A stretch of 33,678 nucleotides of DNA from Streptomyces sp. TRM70350 (GTDB lineage: Bacteria; Actinomycetota; Actinomycetes; Streptomycetales; Streptomycetaceae): the NCBI RefSeq assembly GCF_019219825.1, contig NZ_JAHUXH010000048.1:1-33678 (forward strand), in the 5' to 3' direction. The translations under genes and the position numbers were made by a program. Every line of letters begins with the position of its first letter. The first letter of the stretch is position 1. Shown here piece after piece: positions 1 to 8,521 of the stretch. The notes beneath the pieces were generated by a model. The model saw only the letters and a program-made list of their open reading frames with translations. It was not told the origin of the DNA and did not search any database.

Positions 1-1
1 G

Positions 2-1447
2 GACGTCCCCCGGGTGGACTCCCCGCTCCGCGAACCGGCCATGGCGGGCGCGGCAGCCCACACCACCGACCAGGCTGCCCAGCACATCCGCCTCGGCAAC
101 GGCCTCGACGACCTGGGCGACGTCGGCCGCGTAGGCGAGGACGTCCCCGTCACCCCAGCCGTCCACGCCGGAGGCAACGTCCCCGGCACCGGCCTGGGCA
201 ACCACCTCCCCGGCGGCACCGCGGACAACCTCCCCGGCGGCGGAGTCGGCGACAACATGCCGACGAACAGCATCGACACCAACGTCCCGGCCAACAACGT
301 CGGCGACAACCTCCCCGGCGGCCACGGCGACGATCTCAGTGGCGGTCCGTCCGCACACCACGACCTGCCCGGCGCCAGCACCACCGACACGCTGCCCCGC
401 GCCTACGGCCCGACGGGCGGCGGGCTGGACGACATCGGCCGTGTCGGCGACGAGGCCGCCACAGGCGGGGACAACGCCACGCCCGCCCCGGAGAGCAGCG
501 CACCCGCCCGGGACGCGGAAGCCGCCCGGCCCAGCTTCATGCGTGACGGCGACAACCCTTACGGACCGGAGGGCTCGCTCACACCGGAGCAGGTCCACGA
601 GATCCAGGTCTACCGTGCCAACCACGAACCCGGGTACTTCGAGGAGTTCTACAAGTCCAACGGCAACCGTAAGAACCTGGAGTTCACCGACGAGAGCGGG
701 ACGACTCCTCCGCAGCTGACCCGGGAGTCACCCCGGCACCCCTGGATCTCGGTCAAGGACGCGCCGGACCCCATCCGGCCCCACTACCTCGGCGACGCGA
801 TCAAGGTCGGGCGCGAAACCGCGAGCCCCGAGGCCCTCAGGACTCTCGACGAGGCAGCGGCGAACCGGCACTATGCCATCGGCTACGACACAGCCGCCGC
901 CGGCCACAAGGCCGAGGCTGTAGAGGCGCACAAGAACAACCCCACGCCCGACACGCACTGGGATCAGGTCGAGCGCACCTACGAGTACAAGGCCGCGCAC
1001 CGCGACATGCGGGACAACGCGGAGGCGTACGGCGAGGCCATCGCCGAGCACCACGTCATTCCGGAGCACTACCCGAACGCCACCCGGGAGCCACTGGACG
1101 GCCCGGCCAACGGCAACGACCAGTTCGACCAGGTGTGGCGGCGCGAGGACGGCGGCTTCGTCGTCGTCGAGGCCAAGAGCAACGTGAAGACCGATCTGGG
1201 AGCCCGCAATCTACCCAGCGGCAAGCGGGTCTCCCAGGGGACGAGGGAGTACTTCCTGGACATCATCCGCGAGATGAAGAAGCGTGGTGAAACCAACCCG
1301 TCCGAACGGCGTCTCGCGCGAGAACTGGAAGAAGCGTTGGACGAGGGCAAGCTTGACTACATAGTCGTCAAGGGCCAGGAAAACGCCGGCGAGTACGCTG
1401 GCTACAGCATGAGGCAGTTCGACATCGCCGACAGGAGCACCCCGTGA
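2..1447 (+). CDS. Polymorphic toxin, C-terminal part, nuclease-type tip (5' end outside window)
   Basis: The reading frame is open to the first base, so the true start lies upstream. About residues 40-125 (counted from the GTG at 14) are a low-complexity Gly/Asn/Pro stretch with a loose 8-10 residue period of the type DNLPGG / GNHLPGG / TNVPANN, a linker style common in large secreted actinobacterial toxins. The tip (about 1090-1440) has a conserved Asp in DQFDQVW followed by VVVEAKSN, the D...ExK layout of PD-(D/E)xK nucleases, and then a QGTREY motif. The stop overlaps the next GTG by four bases (GTGA), and that gene encodes Imm49, which supports a toxin-immunity pair. The secretion route (possibly type VII) is not visible. 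DNase versus RNase activity is unknown. Confidence is high for a toxin tip and moderate for the nuclease class. Confidence 0.78.
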   Translation, partial: DVPRVDSPLREPAMAGAAAHTTDQAAQHIRLGNGLDDLGDVGRVGEDVPVTPAVHAGGNVPGTGLGNHLPGGTADNLPGGGVGDNMPTNSIDTNVPANNVGDNLPGGHGDDLSGGPSAHHDLPGASTTDTLPRAYGPTGGGLDDIGRVGDEAATGGDNATPAPESSAPARDAEAARPSFMRDGDNPYGPEGSLTPEQVHEIQVYRANHEPGYFEEFYKSNGNRKNLEFTDESGTTPPQLTRESPRHPWISVKDAPDPIRPHYLGDAIKVGRETASPEALRTLDEAAANRHYAIGYDTAAAGHKAEAVEAHKNNPTPDTHWDQVERTYEYKAAHRDMRDNAEAYGEAIAEHHVIPEHYPNATREPLDGPANGNDQFDQVWRREDGGFVVVEAKSNVKTDLGARNLPSGKRVSQGTREYFLDIIREMKKRGETNPSERRLARELEEALDEGKLDYIVVKGQENAGEYAGYSMRQFDIADRSTP

Positions 1448-2304
1448 CCGTCAAGATCGCCCGCCACGGAGGACCCGGCCCTGACTCCGCGAATTGGGCC
1501 GAGGCGCTCGGTGAAGAGGTCACCGCGGACGCTGAGAAGATCGAGCGACACCCCAACAAGATCGACTTCATGTTCAGCACGGCCCTGCTCAGCGTGCAGG
1601 CCCACTGCACCGTGGACCCCCGCGCCGCCCAGCTCGAAACGTGGGAGGCGACCGTCAACGCCCTGCAGTTCGGCTCGGCGCTGTTCGCCGTGACCGGGCA
1701 GAGCGAGGGGACCGTCGACTGTCGCATCAACCACAAGATCCGTCACATCCCGGCTCTCGGTCCTCGCCCGTACGCCGATGCCGGGAGCTGGCTCACCACA
1801 TTCTGGCTCTCGATCATCTGCCGCGACCAGAAACGCATGACCCGGCTCTGTGAGATCCCGATGGACCGCCTGCGCTCTCCCGAGGGCCAGTTCGACGAGT
1901 ACGTCTACCACTGGGTGGCCGCCCTGCAGGCGTACTGGCTGCAGCGGCCGGGGATGGTGGAGGAACTGACCGCGGCGCTGCAGGGCTCGAACCCCGATGT
2001 GGCGACCGTCGCGCCCCGTGATCTGCTGCAGAACGTTCTGTATCCGCCGATCAACCTCTTCTACCGCTTCCTGCGCAAGGACCACGATGGCTTCAACCAG
2101 GCCCTCGTGGAGGCCCTGGAGCTGCACAAGGCGTACTGGACGGCCGACGAGGACCGGGCAAAGGACCCCGAGGGCCGTGTCGCCCTGGGCCCGCTCGCCA
2201 TCGCCTGTCTCGCCTACGACGGAGAAATCCCGATCGAGGTGGAGTCGGACTACCTCCCCAAGCACCTCCTCCAGCGCGGCTGGCTCGGCGAGTTCGAGGT
2301 CTGA
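1444..2304 (+). CDS. Imm49 family immunity protein
   Basis: A 286-residue, all-helical-looking protein, recognised by eye as immunity protein 49. Family-like points are the central WLTTFWLSIICRD helix, the Y..WVAALQAYWL helix, the FYRFLRKDHDGFNQALVEALELHK segment and the end GPLAIACLAYDGEIPIEVES..LP. It starts with GTG inside the toxin stop (GTGA overlap), so toxin and immunity are translationally coupled. It should act in the cytoplasm by binding and blocking the cognate toxin tip. A second, truncated copy of the same family follows directly. Binding to this particular toxin is inferred from adjacency. Confidence 0.85.
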   Translation: MTVKIARHGGPGPDSANWAEALGEEVTADAEKIERHPNKIDFMFSTALLSVQAHCTVDPRAAQLETWEATVNALQFGSALFAVTGQSEGTVDCRINHKIRHIPALGPRPYADAGSWLTTFWLSIICRDQKRMTRLCEIPMDRLRSPEGQFDEYVYHWVAALQAYWLQRPGMVEELTAALQGSNPDVATVAPRDLLQNVLYPPINLFYRFLRKDHDGFNQALVEALELHKAYWTADEDRAKDPEGRVALGPLAIACLAYDGEIPIEVESDYLPKHLLQRGWLGEFEV

Positions 2305-2866
2305 GCCCGGTCGTCGTCCACGTCGTTACAGCGACCAGCAGCTCGAAAACGTCGCCCTGGGGTCCCGCTTCGGAGCGGCTGCCGCCTCCTCCGTCAAGGC
2401 ACCGCAGTGGCTCACCGCGACGTACTTTGCCCTGATCACCGGCAGGCGTGAGCATCTGGCCCCTCTGGTACTCATCGACCCCGGCGTTCTCGCGGACGGC
2501 TCCGCCTACGCGTCGTACTACCAGGCACTGCACGCCTACCTGCGCGCCGACGATCCCGAGCCCGCCATGGACCGCGCTCTGGCAGACCTGGACAAGGTGG
2601 CCAGGTGGGGCTTTCAGCTGCCACCCGCCATCCTGCTCTCCCAACTCGTCGAGGGCGACGAGGAGAGCTTCAACCTGGCCCTCATCGACGCCCTGGAAGC
2701 ACACCGTGACCACTTCGCCGTGGCGGACCGCGGCGACGACGCGGACGCCGCAATCGACCTGGGCATTCTGGCTCTGGCCTGCCACGCCCGTCGCAGGGGC
2801 TGGCGGATCCGCGTCAGCTCCCCTTACCTGCCGCCCCGGCTTCTGGAGGCGACCGAGCATCGGTAG
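2305..2866 (+). pseudogene. 5'-truncated second Imm49 gene
   Basis: Right after the stop of the intact Imm49 gene, another frame encodes about 185 residues matching only the C-terminal two thirds of the family: WLTATYFALITGR, YYQALHAYLRAD, the FNLALIDALEAHRDHF segment and the end GILALACHARRRGWRIRVSSPYLPPRLLEA. The frame continues upstream, but there only as a shadow of the intact gene. No ATG or GTG occurs in the family part until MDRAL near 2569, well inside the domain. The fold therefore lacks about its first 100 residues. It most likely remains from recombination between tandem immunity genes. A short product from the internal ATG cannot be excluded. Confidence 0.75.
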
Positions 2867-3181
2867 CCCGCGATGGGCGACGGGCGTTGCCCGGCCGTTC
2901 ATACGTCCGACAGCCGGGAACTTCGTTGAGGCAGACCGGCCGAACGGTCTTCTGGGAATCCACGTTCCCACAGGTCGGCGAATCCCGCCCAGAAGCCGTC
3001 GGCTACGTCTGCACCGCTCCGCGGGAGACCGGCTCGCCCCGGCACCGAAAGGGCGACCCCCCGCCCCGCCGGTGCTGAGGAAGCGGGCTATCTGACGTAC
3101 TGACTGCGGCGGCCGGGCTGCTGGAGGAACGCGCCGCGACGAGCGTGCCGCGGCTACGGGCACCGGCCACGAGGGCACGCC
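2867..3181. other. Gene-free stretch 3' of the Imm49 remnant
   Basis: No open frame here has family-like content or a ribosome site. A short plus-strand stretch near 3106-3186 reads like the tail of a coding frame (leucine- and alanine-rich, ending at a TAG), but it is too short to assign. It leads into the long inverted repeat at 3182-3243. Confidence 0.5.
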
Positions 3182-3243
3182 CTTAGGGGCCCTTGCACTA
3201 TGCCCGCCCGGGGTCGGACGCTCATAGTGCAAGGACCCCTTAA
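3182..3243. terminator. Long inverted repeat between convergent genes, probable bidirectional terminator
   Basis: Two 21-base arms (3182-3202 and 3223-3243) around a 20-base loop. The inner 12 pairs (CCTTGCACTATG against CATAGTGCAAGG) are perfect, followed by one mismatch and a GGGG/CCCC run. It lies between the rightward immunity genes and the leftward phosphatase gene, 25 bases past the phosphatase stop. There is no long T-tract. A small mobile element footprint (MITE) is the main alternative. Confidence 0.55.
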
Positions 3244-3267
3244 TCCAGCCGACCGTCAGACCCCGGT

Positions 3268-5874
3268 CTAGAACAGACTCAACAACGCCTCCGCCGGATC
3301 CACCACCCCGTTCTCCCCGTCCGGCAACGGCAGTTCGAACCACACCGTCTTGCCTCGATGCGTCCGGCGTGAGCCCCACGCGGCCGACAGCAGGCCGACG
3401 AGTTGGAGGCCCCGGCCGCCCTCGTCCGTGTCGCGGGCGCGGCGGCGGCGGGGCTGGACCAGGCCCGCGTCCCAGACCTCGCACACCAGGGTGCGGTCCA
3501 GCAGCAGACGGAGTCTGATCTCGCCCTCGCCGTACCGCAGCGCGTTCGTGACCAGTTCGCTGACCAGCAGCTCCGTCGTGTCGACCAGCGGCTCCATGTC
3601 CCAGCTGAGGAGCTGGCCGCGCGCGTACTCGCGGGCCCGCCCCACGCTGCGCGGCTCGCGCGGCAGTGTCCAGTCGCCGACGGACTCGGCGGGCAGGCCC
3701 TGGACGCGGGCCATGAGCAGGGCGATGTCGTCCTCGCCGTGGTGGGTGTCGAGGGTGTTGAGGACCTGGTCGCAGACGTCCTCCAGCGGGCGGGCCGGGT
3801 CGGTGAGCGCTCCGACGAAGGCCTGCAGGCCCTCGTCGAGCGGGTGGTCCCGGGACTCGACGAGTCCATCCGTGTAGAGGGCGAGCAGCGCACCCTCGGG
3901 GAGTTCGACCTCGACCTCCTCGAAGGGTTCTCCGCCCACGCCGAGCGGCAGGCCGGGCGGTACGTCGAGCATCAGCGCCGCCTCCCCCGGTTCCACCAGC
4001 ACCGGTGGCAGATGGCCCGCGTTGGCGAAGGTGCACCGGCGGGTGACGGAGTCGTAGACGGCGTACACGCAGGTCGCCAGGTACACCTCGGACAGGTCCG
4101 CCTCGCGGGGGCGGCGGGCGGCCCGCGTGGCCTGCTGGATGCCGCCGGGGGCGCCCAGGCCACGGGCGATCTCGTCCAACTGGGAGAGCACCTCGGCCGG
4201 TTCGAGGTCGAGCTGGGCCAGTGTCCGGACAGCCGTACGGAGTTCACCCATGGCGACGGCGGCGCGCAGGCCTCGGCCCATGACGTCGCCCACCACCAAC
4301 GCCGTACGGTGCCCGGGCAGTTCGATGACGTCGAACCAGTCGCCGCCGACCTCGCTGGGGCGGCCGGTGGAGGCGTTCCCGGGCAGATAGCGGCAGGCGA
4401 TGTCGAGACCGGAGGCGACCGGGTCGCCGGGTGGCAGCAGGGACCGTTGCAGTATCAACGCGCGTTCGTGCTCGCGCCGGTACAGGCGCGCGTTGTCGAT
4501 GCAGACGGCGGCCCGCGCGGCCAGCTCCACCGCCAGGTCGCGGTCCCGTTCGCCGAACGGCTCGCTGCCCTTCGTCCGCGCGAACTGCGCGAGTCCCACG
4601 ACCGTGTCGTGGGCGACCATCGGCACGGCGAGGGTGGACTGGACGAGTCCGCCCTCCTCGGCGGGGACGGTCTGCGGGCGGGCCGTGCGCAGGGCGTCGG
4701 CGCAGGGCGAGTTGAAGGGGTAGTGGTGGACCGCGCCGACCGTGACCGGCTTGCCGGTGCCGGCGAAGGGCGCGTCGGAGACGGCGCTGGCGAAGGCGAC
4801 GCGGCGCAGTTCGGCGCTGCCGTCGGCAAGGCTCTGCGGGTTCTGGTCGCCGACCAGGAGGCCCTGGTAGAGGTCGACGGTGGCCATGTCGCAGAAGCCG
4901 GGGACGACGACGTCGAGGAGTTCGCGGGCGGTGGTCTCCAGGTCGAGGGAGTTGCCGATCCGCGCGCCGGCCTCGTTGAGAAGGGCGAGATTGCGCCGGG
5001 CGGCAGCGGCCTCGCGGGCGGCGGCGCGGCGGGAGGTGATGTCGGTTCCGAGCCAGGCGATGCCAATGGGGCGGCCGCTGCCGCTGTGCACCCGGTAGAG
5101 GTTGACCGACCAGTGGCGACGGTCTTCGGAGCCGGGCACGAAGCCCGTGACGTGCATGTCCGTGATGCTGTCACCGGTCTCCAGGACCCGGCGCAGCGTC
5201 GCGGCGACCCGCTCGGCCTCGCCGCGCGGCAGATAGTCGTGGACCCCGCGGCCGCGGTGGTCGTCGGGTGTGCCGCCGAAGACGGAGGCGAACCTCTGGT
5301 TGGCGCGCCGCACCTTCAGATCGGGGTCGATCAGCAGGAAGCCGAACGGGGATTGACCGAAAATCGCCTGCGAGGCGGCGAGGTCGGTCTCGATACGGCG
5401 CAGCACCCGCACGTCGACGACGATGCAGACGGCCGCCCTTTCGCCGCCCTCGGTGCGGGTCGGCATCACATAGACCTCGGCGAGCCCCGTACCGCCGCGC
5501 CCTCCCTCGGCCGTCTCCGGCAGCCGGAAGGGCACCACACCGGTCCACTCCCGCCCGTCGAGGATCTCGGCCATCTTCCGCTGTCCGCGCTCGCGCAGAT
5601 CGGGGTCGATGAACGCCTCGATGGGATCCATCCCGACGGCCCTTTCGGCCGGAATGCCGAAGACGTTCGCGGCGCGCAGGCTCCACTGGTCGACCAGTCC
5701 GTCGGGGCCGATGGAGAAGGACGCGACCTTGATGTAGTCGTAGATCGAGCCGGGCGGACTGCTCTGCCACAGGGCGTCGGAAGGCGCCATCTCTCCGGAG
5801 GCACCCGCGGCCTGTGTCCTTGCGCCGTCCGACGGGTCCTCGGACTCCGTGGCCTTCGCTGGTATCTCGCTCAC
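3268..5874 (-). CDS. PAS-PAS-GAF-SpoIIE/PP2C phosphatase with C-terminal HATPase domain
   Basis: 868 residues from the GTG at 5874, which has GGAGGGG nine bases upstream. The open frame extends further upstream, but that part does not look coding. Domains: PAS about 42-160, second PAS about 165-283, GAF about 295-460, SpoIIE-type PP2C phosphatase about 488-690, HATPase_c about 735-860. The metal-binding signatures GGDWFDV (510-516), GDVMGRG (529-535) and a later YTDGLVE are intact. The C-terminal kinase-like part has the N-box ELVTNALRYG and G-box DEGGRGLQLVG. In this family the phosphatase and the anti-sigma-kinase-like module tune partner-switching control of alternative sigma factors, with PAS/GAF as sensors. 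It is predicted cytoplasmic. The partner anti-sigma antagonist is not in the window. Confidence 0.92.
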   Translation of the reverse strand: MSEIPAKATESEDPSDGARTQAAGASGEMAPSDALWQSSPPGSIYDYIKVASFSIGPDGLVDQWSLRAANVFGIPAERAVGMDPIEAFIDPDLRERGQRKMAEILDGREWTGVVPFRLPETAEGGRGGTGLAEVYVMPTRTEGGERAAVCIVVDVRVLRRIETDLAASQAIFGQSPFGFLLIDPDLKVRRANQRFASVFGGTPDDHRGRGVHDYLPRGEAERVAATLRRVLETGDSITDMHVTGFVPGSEDRRHWSVNLYRVHSGSGRPIGIAWLGTDITSRRAAAREAAAARRNLALLNEAGARIGNSLDLETTARELLDVVVPGFCDMATVDLYQGLLVGDQNPQSLADGSAELRRVAFASAVSDAPFAGTGKPVTVGAVHHYPFNSPCADALRTARPQTVPAEEGGLVQSTLAVPMVAHDTVVGLAQFARTKGSEPFGERDRDLAVELAARAAVCIDNARLYRREHERALILQRSLLPPGDPVASGLDIACRYLPGNASTGRPSEVGGDWFDVIELPGHRTALVVGDVMGRGLRAAVAMGELRTAVRTLAQLDLEPAEVLSQLDEIARGLGAPGGIQQATRAARRPREADLSEVYLATCVYAVYDSVTRRCTFANAGHLPPVLVEPGEAALMLDVPPGLPLGVGGEPFEEVEVELPEGALLALYTDGLVESRDHPLDEGLQAFVGALTDPARPLEDVCDQVLNTLDTHHGEDDIALLMARVQGLPAESVGDWTLPREPRSVGRAREYARGQLLSWDMEPLVDTTELLVSELVTNALRYGEGEIRLRLLLDRTLVCEVWDAGLVQPRRRRARDTDEGGRGLQLVGLLSAAWGSRRTHRGKTVWFELPLPDGENGVVDPAEALLSLF

Positions 5875-6135
5875 GCGAACCGTCCCCTCCAGCTCACCGC
5901 GTCCGGCACCGGTCACCGGGGGCGGCTGCCCGCAGTATCCAGCACTACGGCGCCGCACAACACGGTGTTCACGATCACAGCACGGTCCAGGCGGTTTTCG
6001 GACCGTGCCGCGACAACACTTCCAGTCTTCTAACCAGGGGACACACCCTCGAATCACGCCTTCGGGCAACGACTTCCGGCCGGATCCCGTCCGTGGACAG
6101 CAGTACGACCGCTGTAAGCGGTCCGCGACCCGCCT

Positions 6136-6597
6136 TCAGCCCGGGACGGCGAGTTCGAACCACACCGTCTTGCCCGACTCCCCGGGCCTGGTTCCCCAGC
6201 GGCGCGAGGAGGAGGCCACCAGTTGCAGCCCGCGCCCGCTCTCGTCCTCGGGGTGGGCGGCGCGTTTGTGGGGCAGGTCGGGGAGCGGGTCGGACACCTC
6301 CACGAGCAGGACGTCGGGCAGGCCGGCGGGGCGCACCAGGCGTACCCCGATGGGGCCGGTGGCGTGCCGGAGCGCGTTCGTCACCAGTTCGCTGACCAGC
6401 AGTGCCGTGGTGTCACTGACACTGTCGAGCGCCCAGCCGTGCAACTGGCGGCGGACGACGGACCGCGCGGTGCGCACGGCTGTGGGGTCGGCTGCAAAGG
6501 TCCACTCGGCGCACTCGCCATCGCTGTCGATCACGCCGATCACTTCCCAGGACAGTGAGCCCACACGTGCCCGGTTTCGTGGGGTTAATGGCCACAT
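6136..6597 (-). CDS. ATP-binding protein, anti-sigma-factor-type HATPase kinase
   Basis: About 153 residues. The HATPase_c_2 (RsbW/SpoIIAB-like) fold is clear: the N-terminal AADPTAVRTAR segment, N-box ELVTNALRHA, G-box DESGRGLQLVA and the terminal GKTVWFELAVPG. The last motif is nearly identical to the end of the downstream phosphatase. Such single-domain Streptomyces proteins phosphorylate anti-sigma antagonists or bind sigma factors. The start is uncertain: ATG at 6597 is chosen because the conserved part begins about 25 residues later, but GTG codons at about 6565 and 6540 are alternatives, and the open frame continues to 6648. It lies upstream of the PP2C phosphatase on the same strand, separated by 261 bases. 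Confidence 0.85.
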   Translation of the reverse strand: MWPLTPRNRARVGSLSWEVIGVIDSDGECAEWTFAADPTAVRTARSVVRRQLHGWALDSVSDTTALLVSELVTNALRHATGPIGVRLVRPAGLPDVLLVEVSDPLPDLPHKRAAHPEDESGRGLQLVASSSRRWGTRPGESGKTVWFELAVPG

Positions 6598-6745
6598 ACC
6601 CGATATCCCCGGCGCAGTACCGCTGAGGAGGGCGCACTGTGGCGCCAACGGCGTACGGGTCGCAGGCGCGCACCAACAGGGCGGCCGCGGCGCCGGATCA
6701 CTCCCTTCGTGCTCCTACGAGCCCGCACTTCACGCCGGTCATCCG

Positions 6746-7162
6746 TCAGCCCGCCAACCCGCCGGCGTCAAGCACCCGCGCCACCGCCCGCACCGCTTCG
6801 ACATCCTGCTCCAGCCACTCCACGCTCCACAGCGTCCCGGCCGTCAGCCAGCGCAGTTCGTCATGGTCCTGAAGGGCCTTCGGCTCGGGAGAGCCGGTAC
6901 GCAGCCGGGTGGTCCACACCTGGAGGACGTACGGCGCTCTCAGCGGCCACTGCCCGGGCACGCGCCGCACGGCCTCCGCCTCGACGCCGAGTTCCTCGCG
7001 CAACTCCCGCACCAGCGCCGCCTCGGGCGTCTCGCCCGGTTCGACCTTGCCGCCGGGCAGCTCCCAGCGGCCGGCCAGCTCGGGGGGCGCGCTGCGGCGC
7101 GCGGCGAGCAGTCGGCCGCCGTCGAGCAGGGCGGCGCCCACCACCACGATCCGTTCCGTCAT
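6746..7162 (-). CDS. NUDIX hydrolase, MutT-like
   Basis: 138 residues from ATG 7162. The Nudix box is complete: GGKVEPGETPEAALVRELRE followed by ELGV, giving the Gx5Ex7REUxEExGU pattern for metal-dependent nucleoside-diphosphate-X hydrolysis. The N-terminus (MTERIVVVGAALL) and the WELPGGK segment resemble (d)NTP pyrophosphohydrolases of the MutT group, which clean oxidised nucleotides. The substrate cannot be read from the sequence. A GTG at 7195 gives 11 extra basic residues; the ATG is preferred because the NUDIX fold begins right after it. It follows the small SPOR-like gene by 36 bases, so the two are probably co-transcribed. Confidence 0.9.
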   Translation of the reverse strand: MTERIVVVGAALLDGGRLLAARRSAPPELAGRWELPGGKVEPGETPEAALVRELREELGVEAEAVRRVPGQWPLRAPYVLQVWTTRLRTGSPEPKALQDHDELRWLTAGTLWSVEWLEQDVEAVRAVARVLDAGGLAG

Positions 7163-7198
7163 GCGCCGGAGCCTACGGGAGCTTCCCGGCGGCACTCC

Positions 7199-7387
7199 TC
7201 ACAGCTCGTCCTGCTCGTCCTGCCCGATGCGCTCGACCCAATAGAGCTGCTTGTGCCCCCGGCTGTCGAGGCTGTCCGCGATCTTCTGGGCCTCGGCCCG
7301 CGTCGCGTACCTGCCCACGCTGTAGCGATTGCCGCTGTCGTCCTGCCGTATGACCAGCCACGGAAGAGTCACCGTGCTGTCGTTCAT
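7199..7387 (-). CDS. Small SPOR-like domain protein
   Basis: 62 residues starting at ATG 7387, with GGAGGGG a few bases upstream. The body LVIRQDDSGNRYSVGRYATR followed by AEAQKIADSL is like a single SPOR-type repeat (beta strands with an AEA helix). The same small protein is common in streptomycetes. SPOR domains bind denuded peptidoglycan, but this copy has no signal peptide or membrane anchor, so a cytoplasmic or different role is possible. It leads a short operon with the NUDIX gene. Confidence 0.7.
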   Translation of the reverse strand: MNDSTVTLPWLVIRQDDSGNRYSVGRYATRAEAQKIADSLDSRGHKQLYWVERIGQDEQDEL

Positions 7388-7655
7388 CGCGCCCCTCCGC
7401 TTCCCGCCCTCGGCCCGCGCGCCCCGCCCGCTAAGGAAACCGCAATCCGCATATGCCCGAGCCTACGCCCTACCTTCACGCAGCGAATACGGCTTTTCAC
7501 AAAGAGGTACGCAACAAGCCAGTACCAGGGGGGCGCACGACGTCGAACGCGCCGTGCTCGTACCGCGGCGCATCCGGTCAGCGGCATACGGCGGGATGCC
7601 GGGTACGCCGGGGTCACCTGCGAGAACGTCCGGAATCCACCGGCGCGTGAAAAGG
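7388..7655. other. Gene-free stretch upstream of the SPOR-like gene
   Basis: No credible gene. It should hold the promoter of the leftward SPOR-NUDIX pair. No convincing -35/-10 pair at consensus spacing was found. The right edge is the terminator of the GntR gene. Confidence 0.5.
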
Positions 7656-7679
7656 CTCCCGGCACGCCTGTGCCGGGAG
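7656..7679 (-). terminator. Intrinsic terminator of the GntR gene
   Basis: Perfect 10-base stem (CTCCCGGCAC / GTGCCGGGAG) with a 4-base loop. Read on the minus strand it is followed by CCTTTTC, and it sits 22 bases past the GntR stop. Confidence 0.8.
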
Positions 7680-7700
7680 CAACTGCCGTGTGGTGGTGCG

Positions 7701-8453
7701 CTACTTCACCGGGAGGTGATAAGCGACCCGGTAGCGGTCGGCCGGGATCACGACGTCGGCCGTCTCGACCGGGCGCCCGGAGGCGTAGAAGGTGCGCTGC
7801 ACGACGAGGACGACATGTCCGGGGACACCGCCGAGCACGAGCAGTTCCTCGGCGAGACCGGGGCGGGCGCCGACCTCCTCGGTGACGTTGTCCACGACCA
7901 CGTCGATGGCGGCCATGCGCTCGACCACGCCCATGCCGCCGAGCGGGCCCTCCTCGGGCAGCATCACCGGCGTACGTCCGGTGACGGCGAGCGGCTCCCA
8001 GGAGGTGGACAGCATCATCGGCTCGCCGCCGTCCCGGAAGAGGTACTTGGTGCACATCACGCGGTCGCCGGGCCGGATGCCGAGCCGCTCGGCGATGGCG
8101 CCGCTCGCCTCGGTCTGCTCGCTGCTGGACTCCCAGGTGCCGCGCGCGCAGGCGTCGGCCTGTTCCTGCCGGAACGGCGTGGCACCGCCGGCCGGGCGGT
8201 ACCCGGAGCGGGCGATGCTGCGGGGCACGGGCCGCTCCCGCACATAGGTCCCGGAACCGGAGCGGCCCTCGACCAGCCCCTCCGCCATGAGCACCTTGCG
8301 CGCCTCCAGCGCGACCGTGTCCGAGACCCCGTACTGCTCGCGGATTCTCGCCTGCGACGGCAGGCGGGTGTGCGGTGGCAGCAGACCGTCGACGATCTTC
8401 TGACGGAGATCACCCGCGACGCGCAGGTACGCCGGCTGCTCACCGAATGTCAC
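7701..8453 (-). CDS. GntR family regulator, HutC/UTRA type
   Basis: 250 residues from GTG 8453 (GGGAG six bases upstream). N-terminal winged helix, about residues 8-75: YLRVAGDLRQKI..G.L, LPSQARIREQYGVSDTVALE and the wing GSGTYVRE. The C-terminal UTRA ligand domain (about 100-245) includes RLGIRPGDRVMCTKYLFRDG and the end AYHLPV. Family members repress metabolic or housekeeping genes and release DNA on binding a small effector, often a sugar phosphate or amino acid derivative. The ligand is unknown. It is followed by its own terminator, so it is probably monocistronic. A TTGTACAGACAG element just upstream may be its own operator. Confidence 0.92.
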   Translation of the reverse strand: MTFGEQPAYLRVAGDLRQKIVDGLLPPHTRLPSQARIREQYGVSDTVALEARKVLMAEGLVEGRSGSGTYVRERPVPRSIARSGYRPAGGATPFRQEQADACARGTWESSSEQTEASGAIAERLGIRPGDRVMCTKYLFRDGGEPMMLSTSWEPLAVTGRTPVMLPEEGPLGGMGVVERMAAIDVVVDNVTEEVGARPGLAEELLVLGGVPGHVVLVVQRTFYASGRPVETADVVIPADRYRVAYHLPVK

Positions 8454-8470
8454 TGGCCGCTCCCATCAGG

Positions 8471-8482
8471 TTGTACAGACAG
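8471..8482. promoter_or_regulatory. Candidate GntR operator
   Basis: TTGTACAGACAG, a partial palindrome (TGT...ACA) resembling the GT-x-x-AGAC core of HutC-type GntR sites, 18 bases upstream of the GntR start. It suggests autoregulation. The match is imperfect. Confidence 0.35.
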
Positions 8483-8521
8483 CAACAGCGTGGCAACCGT
8501 GGGTTGTGCCAGGCAAGTGAA

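Noticed and set aside
3403..6033. Very long plus-strand open frame opposite the phosphatase gene
   Set aside because: It is the antisense shadow of the PAS-GAF-PP2C gene; its Gly/Val/Asp-rich sequence has no domain logic, while the minus strand has complete motifs.
3328..6170. Repeated 23-base DNA word shared by the phosphatase and kinase genes
   Set aside because: It encodes the conserved GKTVWFEL motif in two paralogous domains, so it is not a mobile or regulatory repeat.
6136..6648. Longer start (ATG 6648) for the HATPase kinase
   Set aside because: The extra 17 residues are not family-like, and conserved sequence starts near residue 25 of the shorter form.
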